Part shown: one piece after another, positions 17,840 to 25,813 of the stretch
Numbering within the stretch: the stretch's first letter is position 1
How the letters are laid out: every line of letters begins with the position of its first letter
Source of the DNA: Sporolactobacillus kofuensis
GTDB lineage: Bacteria > Bacillota > Bacilli > Bacillales > Sporolactobacillaceae
Direction of reading: 5' to 3'
NCBI RefSeq assembly: GCF_024125425.1
Contig: NZ_JAMXWN010000006.1
Coordinates: 99,631-163,630 of the forward strand
Length of the DNA stretch: 64,000 nt
Position numbers and translations under genes: made by a program
The notes under the pieces: generated by a model
Told to the model about the DNA's origin: nothing
The model's database searches: none
The model's input: the letters and a program-made list of their open reading frames with translations, nothing else

Positions 17840-19042
17840 TCAAATGATCTTATGCCCATTTTTGTAGGAACAAATGACGCGTGGCCGGTCTAATAAAACA
17901 TTACGGAGGTTATTCGCGTCCAAGAGCACTAGGTCAGCGAGTCCACCTTCATATATGCCATAGTGTTCTAAGCCCAGCGCTTTAGCAGATTGATAGGTCA
18001 TCATGTCTAGAATTGTCTCTGCATCCTGGGAAGTCCCCATCTGTGTCACTTCAGCAAATAAATAAGCAATATCAAGGATGTTCCCTGTGCCAAAAGGCGT
18101 AAATGGATTTTGAATATTATTTGTTGCAAAAATAACATTGGCCTGCTCATTCAGCAAAGTTTTTACGGGTGTTAGGCCTCGTCTGATTTTTTCCTTATCC
18201 TGGCGCCCGTTAATATAGAGATCAGTTGCTGGAAGAGCAACGACATGAATGCCAGCATCGGCTATCTGTTTAGCTATATCGCGTGCTTGATTATGATCGA
18301 CCGAACCTAAGGAAGTCATATGCGCAACCGTTACGTTGTTTTCAAAGTGATTGTCCTTGGTGCGTTTGATGATATCTAAAATTGAAAGATCTTCAGGATT
18401 ATCAGAATCATCAATATGAATATCCATGGGTTTTCCATATTTTTCTGCAAGATTGAAGATAAAATCGAGGTGTTCTGTTTGATCTCGATCATTATAAGGG
18501 ATGCCCCCAACAACATCTGCACCCATTTTTAATGATTCTTCCATTAGCGCTGCTCCATTTTTTTGAATGAAGATACCCTCTTGAGGGAAGACAACAATCT
18601 GAATCGTGATTTTACTTTTATATTTTTCTTTCAACGCCATAATGGTTTCCATGGCGCTTAAATTTAATAGATCATCGACTTCTACCTGAGCCCGTAAGTT
18701 AGTTACGCCACTTTGGATGCTTTTTTCAATGACACGAGTAGCTCGCTCTGTCATATCTTCCTTTGTAAACGATTTTTTTAAAGCAGCTGTCATTTGGATT
18801 GCTTCTTGTAATGAATGGGCATCTGTATCCATTTTTTCGAGTAGATAGGCTTTTTCCAGATGAATATGTGATTCATTGAATCCAGGCAGTACAACATGCC
18901 CTCCGGCTTCAATAATTTGTTTTACCGGAGGAATGGAAGCACCAGTTTCATTTATGTACGTAATGGTCCCATTTTCTATTCCTATATCGATATTCGTAAG
19001 GTAATGCAGACTTTTTGCATTATGAAAAAGTAGATCCAGCAT
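17840..19042 (-). CDS. Cytosine deaminase-like metal-dependent amidohydrolase
   Basis: This 400-residue amidohydrolase resembles CodA/AtzC-type deaminases. Metal ligands are ESHIHLEKA (HxH, about 59-61), a central HIDDSD, and the histidine in VAHMTSLG. In the C-terminal part, where CodA carries the DDVxDP metal aspartate, this protein reads NNIQNPFTPFGTGN, so the canonical Asp-Asp is changed. That makes cytosine as substrate doubtful. I use the ATG at 19042, seven bases after GTGGAGG; the TTG six bases upstream is too close. It is the first gene of the operon and is preceded by operators at 19161 and 19230. Confidence 0.85.
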   Translation of the reverse strand: MLDLLFHNAKSLHYLTNIDIGIENGTITYINETGASIPPVKQIIEAGGHVVLPGFNESHIHLEKAYLLEKMDTDAHSLQEAIQMTAALKKSFTKEDMTERATRVIEKSIQSGVTNLRAQVEVDDLLNLSAMETIMALKEKYKSKITIQIVVFPQEGIFIQKNGAALMEESLKMGADVVGGIPYNDRDQTEHLDFIFNLAEKYGKPMDIHIDDSDNPEDLSILDIIKRTKDNHFENNVTVAHMTSLGSVDHNQARDIAKQIADAGIHVVALPATDLYINGRQDKEKIRRGLTPVKTLLNEQANVIFATNNIQNPFTPFGTGNILDIAYLFAEVTQMGTSQDAETILDMMTYQSAKALGLEHYGIYEGGLADLVLLDANNLRNVLLDRPRVICSYKNGHKII

Positions 19043-19160
19043 AATCAATCCTCCACTCTATTTTTTTCACGTATAAGCACGTGTTTTGAACGATTTAACC
19101 AATTGCGGCGTTCTTCATCTTTCACTCACTGAAAGAAGTAAGGGAAGGTTAAATTCCAAA

Positions 19161-19182
19161 CTGGCAATACCGGTCATACCAG
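19161..19182. promoter_or_regulatory. Operator T2 (TGGT...ACCA type), amidohydrolase operon
   Basis: TGGCAATACCGGTCATACCA, flanked by C and G, is an inverted repeat with the same TACCGGT core as T1. On the minus strand it follows a TAAACT -10 candidate by 13 bases. Confidence 0.72.
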
Positions 19183-19229
19183 TTTATGATTCATAGTTTA
19201 TCACGATAACGTTAAAGATGTTCTGAGTA

Positions 19230-19246
19230 TGTCGGATTTTCTAACA
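19230..19246. promoter_or_regulatory. Operator U2 (TGTCA...TGACA type), amidohydrolase operon
   Basis: TGTCGGATTTTCTAACA matches U1 at 14 of 17 positions. Its centre is about 66 bp from T2, the same separation as at the permease promoter. Confidence 0.72.
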
Positions 19247-19319
19247 TAAAAAGAATGAGTTTATGAAAAAAGCACATTGAAAAATATTGGGTTCAAAGAG
19301 TTCCGATCAATCCTCGAGG

Positions 19320-19540
19320 CATGTAAGCATCCGGAAAAAAAGCGTCTTAATCCGGAAAAAGTTGTCCGAATCCGGGAAAAGAGCGTCTTAATCCGGAAAA
19401 AAGTTAGCCGAATCCGGGAAAAGAGTGTCTTAATTCGGGGAAAAGTTAGCTGAATCTGGGAAAAGAGCGTCTTAATCCGGAAAAAAGTAGAGCGTCTTAA
19501 TCCGGCAAAAAGTTAGCCGAATCTGGGAAAAGAGTGTTCG
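19320..19540 (+). repeat. 21-bp-period array D1 (AATCCGGGAAAA family)
   Basis: TCCGG or close variants start at 19330, 19351, 19371, 19392, 19413, 19434, 19455 and 19476, with steps of 21 and once 20. The variable half alternates between GAGCGTCTTAA-like and GTTAGCCGAA-like forms. The array lies between the amidohydrolase promoter and the M16 terminator. Confidence 0.9.
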
Positions 19541-19551
19541 GGTTATCCCCA

Positions 19552-19594
19552 CGTAAAAAAAAAGAGCTGTGGGAGCATTGCCCCACAGCTCTTC
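19552..19594 (-). terminator. Terminator of the M16 protease, duplicate of 13123-13158
   Basis: GAGCTGTGGG pairs with CCCACAGCTC. The long A run on the left becomes the T tract on the minus strand. Sequence and loop are nearly identical to the terminator at 13123. Confidence 0.9.
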
Positions 19595-19606
19595 GCATCT
19601 CTTCAA

Positions 19607-22540
19607 TTAGTCAAACACATTGATGCAGTCTTTGAACAGATTTTTATTTTGCTGAATTTTGGTTTCGTTTCCGAGTACGCACACGAAGCCTTCGTCGGTT
19701 ACGGCTTTTAACAGTTTGCCGAAGTCTTTGATATCGGATAATTTTGTCGCCAGTACATCATCGCGTGTTTGCTGCACGTCAGCTTGTGTGATGTGCTTGA
19801 AATATTGGGCATCGGCCATGCCGCCTTTACTACGCGGAGTGAGTGGCGTTTCGAGATCGGATAATGTTCCGATAATGTACTTCGTCATTTCGAAGTCATC
19901 GGCATCGAAGGATTCGGCGAATTCAGCCGCTTTGTCGTAAATGGACAAGGTTTCTTGCAGGTTCGGGTCGCGATAGGACCAGAAGATCATGTTGCCCGCT
20001 GATTCAAGGGACAGCCCACATCCATAGGCGCCGCCCATGACGCGCACCTGATTCCACAGATAATCGAGGGTCAGGATTTTCTTAAGCACCTGAAGCTTTC
20101 CGGTATAGGAGAAACCCAGTGATTTGAAGTTCGCGCCTTTAGCGGCATATTGAACTTTACTCGAAGTCATCAAACCTTCGTTTTTGGCGGCAGGTTTCGC
20201 CAATCGGTCCGCATGCGCAGCATCGGTTACCGACTTCGCTTGGAGTTCCAACGTGCTGAAGTGATCTTTTACGGCTTGGAACAACTCTGTATTTCCGGTC
20301 ACACTGAAAATTAGCCGATCCTTACTGAACAATTGTTTGGACAACGCGGACAAGGTTTCTTTGAACTGCTCAAAGCGGGTATCCCAATTTTTATCAAGAT
20401 CCGAGATGAATTGGTAAAAATCGAGCCCACGTAATTTTTCGCTATAGGCAGCTGCTTGAGAAAAATAAGAACCAAGACGTCGAACGACAACGGATTGACC
20501 ATTTTGATTAAAGGCCATCTCAACGCGAGACTTGATTTCCTTAATGATTTCTCGAATGCGGGATGCGTTGTCGAATTTGCTGTGGTAAAGGATCTCATGA
20601 ATGAGTGCGAAAGCCTGTGGCAGTTTATCGGCCAAAACCTTTGTGCGCACAGAAAATTTCGGCGCATAGGCATCATCATCAGACATATCACTAAAGGTCT
20701 GGTTGTCGAAATCAATGCTGCCGGTTTGGATATTGATTTCACTCACGAGTTCTGCATAAGGGTACTTTTCCGTATCCACCTTGCCAAGAATTTCCTGTAA
20801 AAGGGAGAGGGCAGCAATCTGGTCAGCAGATACATCAGTCGCATCAAAATACATGCTTAGATAAGCGATTTTATTGGTTTCAAGATCATGATAGAGCGTT
20901 TTTACACCATCAACAGTGGTTTCCTCAAGTGGGATATCCTCTGCCTTTTTCTGAACATCACTCAGAGTGAGCATTGGAATTTTGCGCAGGTCTTCAGGCT
21001 TGTCGCTACTCGATTGACGCTCTTTCAGTTTCTTTGTTTCTTCAATAATTTGCTGCAAACCTTCAGCATTCAGATTCTTCTTAACATCGGCTAATTTCGA
21101 TTCCACGAATTTGGCTTCTTTGTCCGCAATCGTTTTGGAAGGTGCGATCGTGACAAAGGTCTGATGATTACTGTTCAGCAAATAGTTTTCAATTAACGTT
21201 TCGAAGTAGTTGGTGGTTAGCGCCTGTTTGATCTTCGCCAAAGTCGCTTCAAATTTCAAGTGCATCAGAGGGTCTGCATCATGAAGCCAGCTGTCCATCG
21301 TCATAATGCTGTAAATGAGACCCGTAGGCATCGAGCCATAGTCTGCCTCACGCAATTGGAATTCTTTGACGGTGAGCGCTGCCTCAATTTGTTTCTTATC
21401 CAGACCATCTTTCACGAGTTGTTTCAAGGTATCGAAAACGACTTTCTTAAAATCTGCTTTTTGACTTTCGTTGGCATTCTTCACATTAATGGAGAAAAAG
21501 GGTTGAAGGATGCTGTTGTCATAGGCGCCGAACACATCCTGACCAATTCCGGCATCGAGAATTGCCTTTTTCAGCGGAGCCGCCGGGCTGTCAAGAAGCA
21601 GATAATCAAGAATATCAAAAGCGAGGTATGGTTCCGGATCGGTTGATGTGGCTACTGCAAAGTTCATGCTTAAGTATGTTTTATCCTTGAGGTCTGCATC
21701 TGGGAGTACTGGATATTCTTTGATCGTTTCATTAAGTTTTCCGATCGGTTTCTGGAGCGCAAGAGCGGAATCGACCTCAATGCGGTCATAGTCGCTCAAA
21801 TAGGCTTGATCCAAATACGCCAATTTTTCCTCTATATCCATATTTCCGTACAGAAAAATATAGCTGTTGGATGGACTGTAATATTTTTTATGGCAATTAA
21901 TGAAATAGTCATAGGTCAGATCAGGAATATTGATTGGATCACCGCCTGATTCATAGCCGTAGCTTGTATCAGGGAATAGTGAGTTTTGGTTGGCGCGCAT
22001 CAACAAGCCTTCCGGGGAGGAAAAGGCGCCTTTCATTTCATTATAGACAACGCCTTTGTAATTGATCGGATCCTCAGCATTTTCTAGCTCGTAGTGCCAG
22101 CCCTCTTGTTGAAGGATTTCCTTATATTTGTAAATGTTCGGATGGAAGACAGCATCGAGATAGACGTCCATCAGATTCTGAAAATCTTTGTTATTTTTGC
22201 TGGCGACCGGATACATGGTCTTATCGCTGAATGTGAATGCGTTAAGGAACGTATTCAGTGAACCCTTGAGCAGTTCAACAAACGGTTCTTTAACCGGGTA
22301 TTTGTCAGAGCCGCAAAGCACCGAATGTTCAAGAATGTGAAAAACGCCGGTATTATTTTCCGGAGGGGTGCGGAAACTGATCGAGAAGACTTTATTGTCA
22401 TCATCGTTTTTCAAAAACAATAGTTTCGCGCCGCTTTTCTCATGCTCGAACACGTACGCGTCTGAGTGAATGTCTTGAATTGTATCGGTATGGAGCAGCC
22501 GAAAACCATGGCATACCTTGTTTTGAGTGAGTGTTTCCAT
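19607..22540 (-). CDS. M16C-family zinc metalloprotease (presequence-protease type)
   Basis: This is a two-lobed peptidasome-like protease of 977 residues, the usual length of the PreP/Cym1 branch. The inverted zinc motif HILEH is at residues 68-72, followed by HSVLCGSDKYPVKEPF, which is characteristic of M16C. The distal Glu ligand should lie in GVVYNEMKGAF. No signal peptide is visible, so it probably degrades peptides in the cytoplasm. I use the ATG at 22540, which follows TTAGGAGG; an in-frame extension back to 22597 lacks a site. It is monocistronic. Confidence 0.93.
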   Translation of the reverse strand: METLTQNKVCHGFRLLHTDTIQDIHSDAYVFEHEKSGAKLLFLKNDDDNKVFSISFRTPPENNTGVFHILEHSVLCGSDKYPVKEPFVELLKGSLNTFLNAFTFSDKTMYPVASKNNKDFQNLMDVYLDAVFHPNIYKYKEILQQEGWHYELENAEDPINYKGVVYNEMKGAFSSPEGLLMRANQNSLFPDTSYGYESGGDPINIPDLTYDYFINCHKKYYSPSNSYIFLYGNMDIEEKLAYLDQAYLSDYDRIEVDSALALQKPIGKLNETIKEYPVLPDADLKDKTYLSMNFAVATSTDPEPYLAFDILDYLLLDSPAAPLKKAILDAGIGQDVFGAYDNSILQPFFSINVKNANESQKADFKKVVFDTLKQLVKDGLDKKQIEAALTVKEFQLREADYGSMPTGLIYSIMTMDSWLHDADPLMHLKFEATLAKIKQALTTNYFETLIENYLLNSNHQTFVTIAPSKTIADKEAKFVESKLADVKKNLNAEGLQQIIEETKKLKERQSSSDKPEDLRKIPMLTLSDVQKKAEDIPLEETTVDGVKTLYHDLETNKIAYLSMYFDATDVSADQIAALSLLQEILGKVDTEKYPYAELVSEINIQTGSIDFDNQTFSDMSDDDAYAPKFSVRTKVLADKLPQAFALIHEILYHSKFDNASRIREIIKEIKSRVEMAFNQNGQSVVVRRLGSYFSQAAAYSEKLRGLDFYQFISDLDKNWDTRFEQFKETLSALSKQLFSKDRLIFSVTGNTELFQAVKDHFSTLELQAKSVTDAAHADRLAKPAAKNEGLMTSSKVQYAAKGANFKSLGFSYTGKLQVLKKILTLDYLWNQVRVMGGAYGCGLSLESAGNMIFWSYRDPNLQETLSIYDKAAEFAESFDADDFEMTKYIIGTLSDLETPLTPRSKGGMADAQYFKHITQADVQQTRDDVLATKLSDIKDFGKLLKAVTDEGFVCVLGNETKIQQNKNLFKDCINVFD

Positions 22541-22654
22541 GTCGTAACCTCCTAATTGGCTTATGCGTTCATTCCGATGAACATCGGAAAATTGCAATAC
22601 TTTTATTATACAGTATTATTTAGAAAAAAATGCCTTTGACAAACTCGCGTGGTA

Positions 22655-22842
22655 TGTGTCTAACTTTTCTCGGAATAAGGCTTTCGGTGCTCGCTTGCCG
22701 CGGGCGATCCGTGGGCCTCCTCGTACATGCATGTTGATCTGCGGGGTCTCACTTGGTTCGCGATCATCAGGAACGATCCCGCAGGCGTCTCGCACCACGC
22801 CTTCCTAAACTCATTCCTCCGAGAAACTTTTTACACAGATCA
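22655..22842 (+). repeat. GC-rich interspersed repeat, copy 1, with imperfect terminal inverted repeats
   Basis: The core at 22689-22805 starts GCTCGCTTGCCGCGGGCG and contains CCGTGGGCCTCCTCG, GCGGGGTCTCAC and CGCAGGCGTCTCGCACC. It resembles a GC-rich interspersed repeat I know from many Bacillaceae genomes. Flanking it, ACTTTTCTCGGAAT and the complement of ATTCCTCCGAGAAACT form imperfect terminal inverted repeats. Copy 2, inverted, is at 24552. Confidence 0.75.
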
Positions 22843-22933
22843 CCCCTGCGCTTTCCTGATCTTGTGCCTTTGTTTAAAATGTACCGCAAAGGGTTATTTC
22901 ATACCAAGGGAGAGAAAAGTGGGGTGAACCAAG

Positions 22934-23356
22934 ATGGGTTATGAGCTAAAAATGAAGGAAAACGAGAATAGCGTCACGGCATTTATTGAAAAGGTGGAGA
23001 GTGTACAGAAGAAAGCAGATGCGTACCGTTTGCTCGATTTGTTTACTGAGGTTACCGGACATCCGGCAAAAATGTGGGGGCCAAGCATTATCGGTTTTGG
23101 CGCTTATCATTACAACTATGCCTCCGGACATGAGGGAGACGCGCCACTCACCGGATTCTCACCGCGCAAAGCGAAAATCAGTTTATATCTGACAATGAGT
23201 GAGGATACTTATGACATATATGCCAAGGATCTAGGAAAACATACGCGCGGAAAATCATGCACCTATATCAATAAACTGGCAGATATTAATCAAGATGTGC
23301 TGAAAAAATTGATTGTAGAATCGGTTCAGTTTCTGAAAAAGCAAGAGACACAGTGA
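22934..23356 (+). CDS. DUF1801 (YdhG-like) protein
   Basis: This small cytoplasmic protein has 140 residues. GPSIIGFGAYHYNYASGHEG, PLTGFSPRKAKISLYL and a C-terminal lysine/leucine-rich helix match the DUF1801 family (PF08818), related to the iron-chaperone fold of YdhG/frataxin-like proteins. The function is not established. A GGGAG/GGGGTG region precedes the ATG. It stands between the two inverted copies of the interspersed repeat, together with the aldo/keto reductase. Confidence 0.82.
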   Translation: MGYELKMKENENSVTAFIEKVESVQKKADAYRLLDLFTEVTGHPAKMWGPSIIGFGAYHYNYASGHEGDAPLTGFSPRKAKISLYLTMSEDTYDIYAKDLGKHTRGKSCTYINKLADINQDVLKKLIVESVQFLKKQETQ

Positions 23357-23502
23357 GTGTGCTATTGGTGATCACGTGGGAATGCACGCGCAATGGTAAC
23401 TTTTATGTACCTATATCACTTTAAGGTGCGTACTACCTGAAATGATCAATACCATTTACACTGAAAAGGAACGAATTACGGTTGAATAAAGGAGGATGAC
23501 CA

Positions 23503-24336
23503 TTGGTAGCAAAGACAGTGGTTTTAAATAACGGCGTTGAAATGCCGACTGTTGGGTTAGGTGTGTTCAGAGTTGAGGATCAGGCGATTGCCGCTTCATC
23601 TGTTCAGTCGGCGATTCGGAACGGATACCGTCTGATTGATACGGCAGCGATTTATCAAAATGAGCAAGGCACCGGTGAAGGGATCAAAGCAGCGCTTAAG
23701 GAAACGGGCCTGAAACGCGAGGATCTGTTCATCACATCGAAGGTCTGGAACGCAGATCAAGGTTATGAATCGACCTTGAAGGCGTATCAAGAATCGCTCG
23801 ACAAGCTTGGCTTAGATTACTTAGACTTGTACTTGATTCATTGGCCGGTCGCCGGAAAGTATAAGGATACTTGGCGGGCAATGGAGCAATTATATAAGGA
23901 AGGAAAAGTGCGTGCGATCGGGGTCAGCAATTTTCAGATTCACCATCTCGAAGACTTGCTGAAGGATGCTGAAGTCGTGCCGGTGGTCAATCAAGTGGAA
24001 CGTCATCCACGTCTGACGCAAGAACCGTTAAAAGCATTCAGCGAGCATCATAAAATATTGCTCGAAGCATGGGCGCCGCTGATGGTCGGTGGGCTGTTTG
24101 ATAATGAAACGATTACCACAATTGCGGAAAACCATCAGAAGTCGCCTGCACAAGTCATTCTTCGTTGGCATCTTCAAGAAGGCGTGATTGTGATTCCAAA
24201 GTCAACGAAGGAACCACGTATCATTGAAAATGGCGACCTATTTGACTTTGATCTTTCAAAAGAAGAGATGGCAGCAATTGACGCGCTCAATCAGGATCAT
24301 CGCACAGGTCCTGATCCGGATAATTTTGATTTCTAA
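23503..24336 (+). CDS. Aldo/keto reductase (AKR5-like), paralogue 1
   Basis: This NADPH-dependent (beta/alpha)8-barrel reductase has 277 residues. The catalytic tetrad is visible: Asp in LIDTAAIYQNE, the Tyr in the same segment, Lys in ITSKVWN and His in YLIHWPV. RAIGVSNF and VIPKST (cofactor binding) follow. It starts at TTG 23503, seven bases after AAAGGAGG; an overlapping ATG at 23496 is in another frame. It is a close paralogue of the reductase at 41782. Substrates of this branch (methylglyoxal, diketogluconate and others) cannot be separated here. Confidence 0.92.
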   Translation: MVAKTVVLNNGVEMPTVGLGVFRVEDQAIAASSVQSAIRNGYRLIDTAAIYQNEQGTGEGIKAALKETGLKREDLFITSKVWNADQGYESTLKAYQESLDKLGLDYLDLYLIHWPVAGKYKDTWRAMEQLYKEGKVRAIGVSNFQIHHLEDLLKDAEVVPVVNQVERHPRLTQEPLKAFSEHHKILLEAWAPLMVGGLFDNETITTIAENHQKSPAQVILRWHLQEGVIVIPKSTKEPRIIENGDLFDFDLSKEEMAAIDALNQDHRTGPDPDNFDF

Positions 24337-24350
24337 TTTTGGTATGAAAA

Positions 24351-24393
24351 CATGCCGGCTCCTGAGAATGGAGTCGGCATGTTTGTTTTTTTT
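24351..24393 (+). terminator. Terminator of the aldo/keto reductase
   Basis: CATGCCGGCTCC pairs with GGAGTCGGCATG (one mismatch) across seven bases, followed by TTTG and an eight-T run. Confidence 0.92.
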
Positions 24394-24551
24394 ACAATCA
24401 GGGGTGCGAGAATCTTGCGGGATCAGGAGTAGCCGGAGGTGAATTCAGCATCATAAATACAAACCGATGGCATATGATCGGGGATTAATGACCGGCCTAG
24501 TTTGTGTTCATATCAGCGGTGTAACACTGAAAACCGTTCCGATTCAAACAC

Positions 24552-24643
24552 GGAAGGTGGGACGCCTGTTGGACCGTTCCTGATAATCGCGTGCCAGCGA
24601 GACTGCCTGTTCGAGGCTCACGGTGCGCCCGCGGCAAGCGAGC
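24552..24643 (-). repeat. GC-rich interspersed repeat, copy 2 (inverted)
   Basis: Read on the minus strand it again starts GCTCGCTTGCCGCGGGCG and carries CCGTGAGCCTC, GCGATTATCAGGAACG and CAGGCGTC, as copy 1 does. It is about 25 bp shorter than copy 1 through internal loss. Apart from this copy, I see nothing in 24394-24706. Confidence 0.72.
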
Positions 24644-24704
24644 AACTGAAGTGTCATCTAGGCACAAGTTTAGAGATATAAGCCGTATAAAGGGTGACAG
24701 CTAA

Positions 24705-24728
24705 GGACTGGGCTTAGCCCAGTTTTTT
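24705..24728 (+). terminator. Plus-strand terminator hairpin
   Basis: ACTGGGC pairs with GCCCAGT around TTA, followed by six T residues. Its T tract faces the plus strand although the adjacent gene is on the minus strand, so it insulates that gene from plus-strand read-through. Confidence 0.75.
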
Positions 24729-24729
24729 C

Positions 24730-25545
24730 TTAAGGATTACTGCTTAAAAATTGGAGCAGCGCCTTATTGAATGCTTCGGATTGATCGACGGGTGAGCCAT
24801 GTCCACTATTATATAGAGGAAAAAGTACGGAACCGGGAATTTGACGCTGCGTCAGTTGACCGCTCGCAAACGGGACGACCTGATCATGAACCCCATGTAG
24901 GACAAGCGTTGGCACAGTGATCTTGCTTAGATCCTTGGTGAGATCTTCTCGCACCAGTTCCTGCAAGATTTTGATCGTGGCATAAGAGGATGCTTCAAGA
25001 GAGAGTGAGATGAACCAGTCGAGCATCGCGGGACCAAGATTACGGTTGAAAAACATCAGGGACAAGTCTTGAAGAAACTTAGGCCGATTCACATAAATCT
25101 GGTTGATCATTGCATTTGCCTGTTCAAGCGGCACGCCGGATGGGACGTTCGGTTGTTCGGCAAATGCCGGGGCTGCCGCATCAGCTAAGATGAGTTTTGA
25201 GATAAACTGTCCGTTGTAGCGTGCCATATAGCGAATCGCGGTGGCACCACCAACAGAGAAACCGAGCAGTGTCACGTTTTCAAGATGAAGCGCCTGTAGA
25301 ACTGCAAAGAGATCATCAGCCAGCCGGTCATAAGCATAGCTTCCCCAAGGCTTGTCGGACTTTCCAAAGCCGCGCAGGTCAATGCCGATACAGCGAAACC
25401 CGTGCGCCGGCAATACATTGAATTGATACTCGAACATTTTATGATTTAATGGCCAACCATGTACGAATACAATCGGTCTGGCATTCTGACCTGGATTAAT
25501 ATCCTGTACGAAAATCCGGACACCTTTTTCTACTTCAACATACAC
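24730..25545 (-). CDS. Alpha/beta hydrolase (chloroperoxidase/arylesterase-like)
   Basis: This is a single-domain hydrolase of about 271 residues. It shows VHGWPLNH (oxyanion loop), LRGFGKSDKP, the nucleophile elbow GFSVGG, an acid Asp in LVLHGVHDQVVP and the catalytic His in NSGHGSPVD. This pattern matches the non-haem haloperoxidase/arylesterase group, where annotations rarely reflect real haloperoxidase activity. I use the GTG at 25545, eight bases after GGGGG; a TTG six bases further out is too close to that site. It is transcribed divergently from the MFS leader at 25690. Confidence 0.85.
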   Translation of the reverse strand: MYVEVEKGVRIFVQDINPGQNARPIVFVHGWPLNHKMFEYQFNVLPAHGFRCIGIDLRGFGKSDKPWGSYAYDRLADDLFAVLQALHLENVTLLGFSVGGATAIRYMARYNGQFISKLILADAAAPAFAEQPNVPSGVPLEQANAMINQIYVNRPKFLQDLSLMFFNRNLGPAMLDWFISLSLEASSYATIKILQELVREDLTKDLSKITVPTLVLHGVHDQVVPFASGQLTQRQIPGSVLFPLYNSGHGSPVDQSEAFNKALLQFLSSNP

Positions 25546-25686
25546 GTGCAAGTCCCCCTGTTCCTAAATCCATCACTTTTTCGATATATGAGTGCAGGAA
25601 GGTGATTATGCAAGTTTAAAGGATTTAATATTGGCCAGGGCCCCGTGAAAAAATGACAATAAGCACTGGGGCATTGGCACCGTCTC

Positions 25687-25695
25687 TGATACAAT
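25687..25695 (+). promoter_or_regulatory. Extended -10 promoter of the MFS leader
   Basis: TGATACAAT is an extended -10 element. The leader ATG lies 31 bases downstream, so transcription should start near 25702. There is no clear -35 box. Confidence 0.5.
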
Positions 25696-25725
25696 GAAGT
25701 CAATAAATTCTAGGAGGAATCACAA

Positions 25726-25779
25726 ATGGCAAACGTACAACTCTTCTTCTCAAATCAGGCAGGAGAATACATGAATTAA
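25726..25779 (+). CDS. 17-residue leader peptide
   Basis: The peptide MANVQLFFSNQAGEYMN has a strong ribosome-binding site, TAGGAGG, nine bases before its ATG. Codons 12-14 (GCAGGAGAA) are exactly the 5' arm of the downstream terminator. A ribosome stalled upstream of them would prevent the terminator from forming. This is the layout of translation-attenuated antibiotic-resistance and efflux genes. The peptide is probably regulatory only. Confidence 0.7.
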   Translation: MANVQLFFSNQAGEYMN

Positions 25780-25812
25780 AAGGTGATGCGTGTAGGTTCT
25801 CCTGCTTTTCTT
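25759..25812 (+). terminator. Attenuator terminator before the MFS gene
   Basis: GCAGGAGAA (25759-25767) pairs with TTCTCCTGC (25797-25805), followed by TTTTCTT. The MFS start codon comes two bases after the T tract, so full-length message requires read-through. The 3' arm could alternatively pair with the leader's AGGAGGAA ribosome-binding site. Confidence 0.75.
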
Positions 25813-25813
25813 A

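Noticed and set aside
19659..22500. Several 60-140-residue frames antisense to the M16 protease
   Set aside because: They are shadows of a strongly supported long gene with no own signals. The same holds for antisense frames over other confident genes.
22616..22944. Short proteins in the interspersed GC-rich repeat
   Set aside because: The frames follow the repeat sequence, differ between copies and have no ribosome-binding sites.
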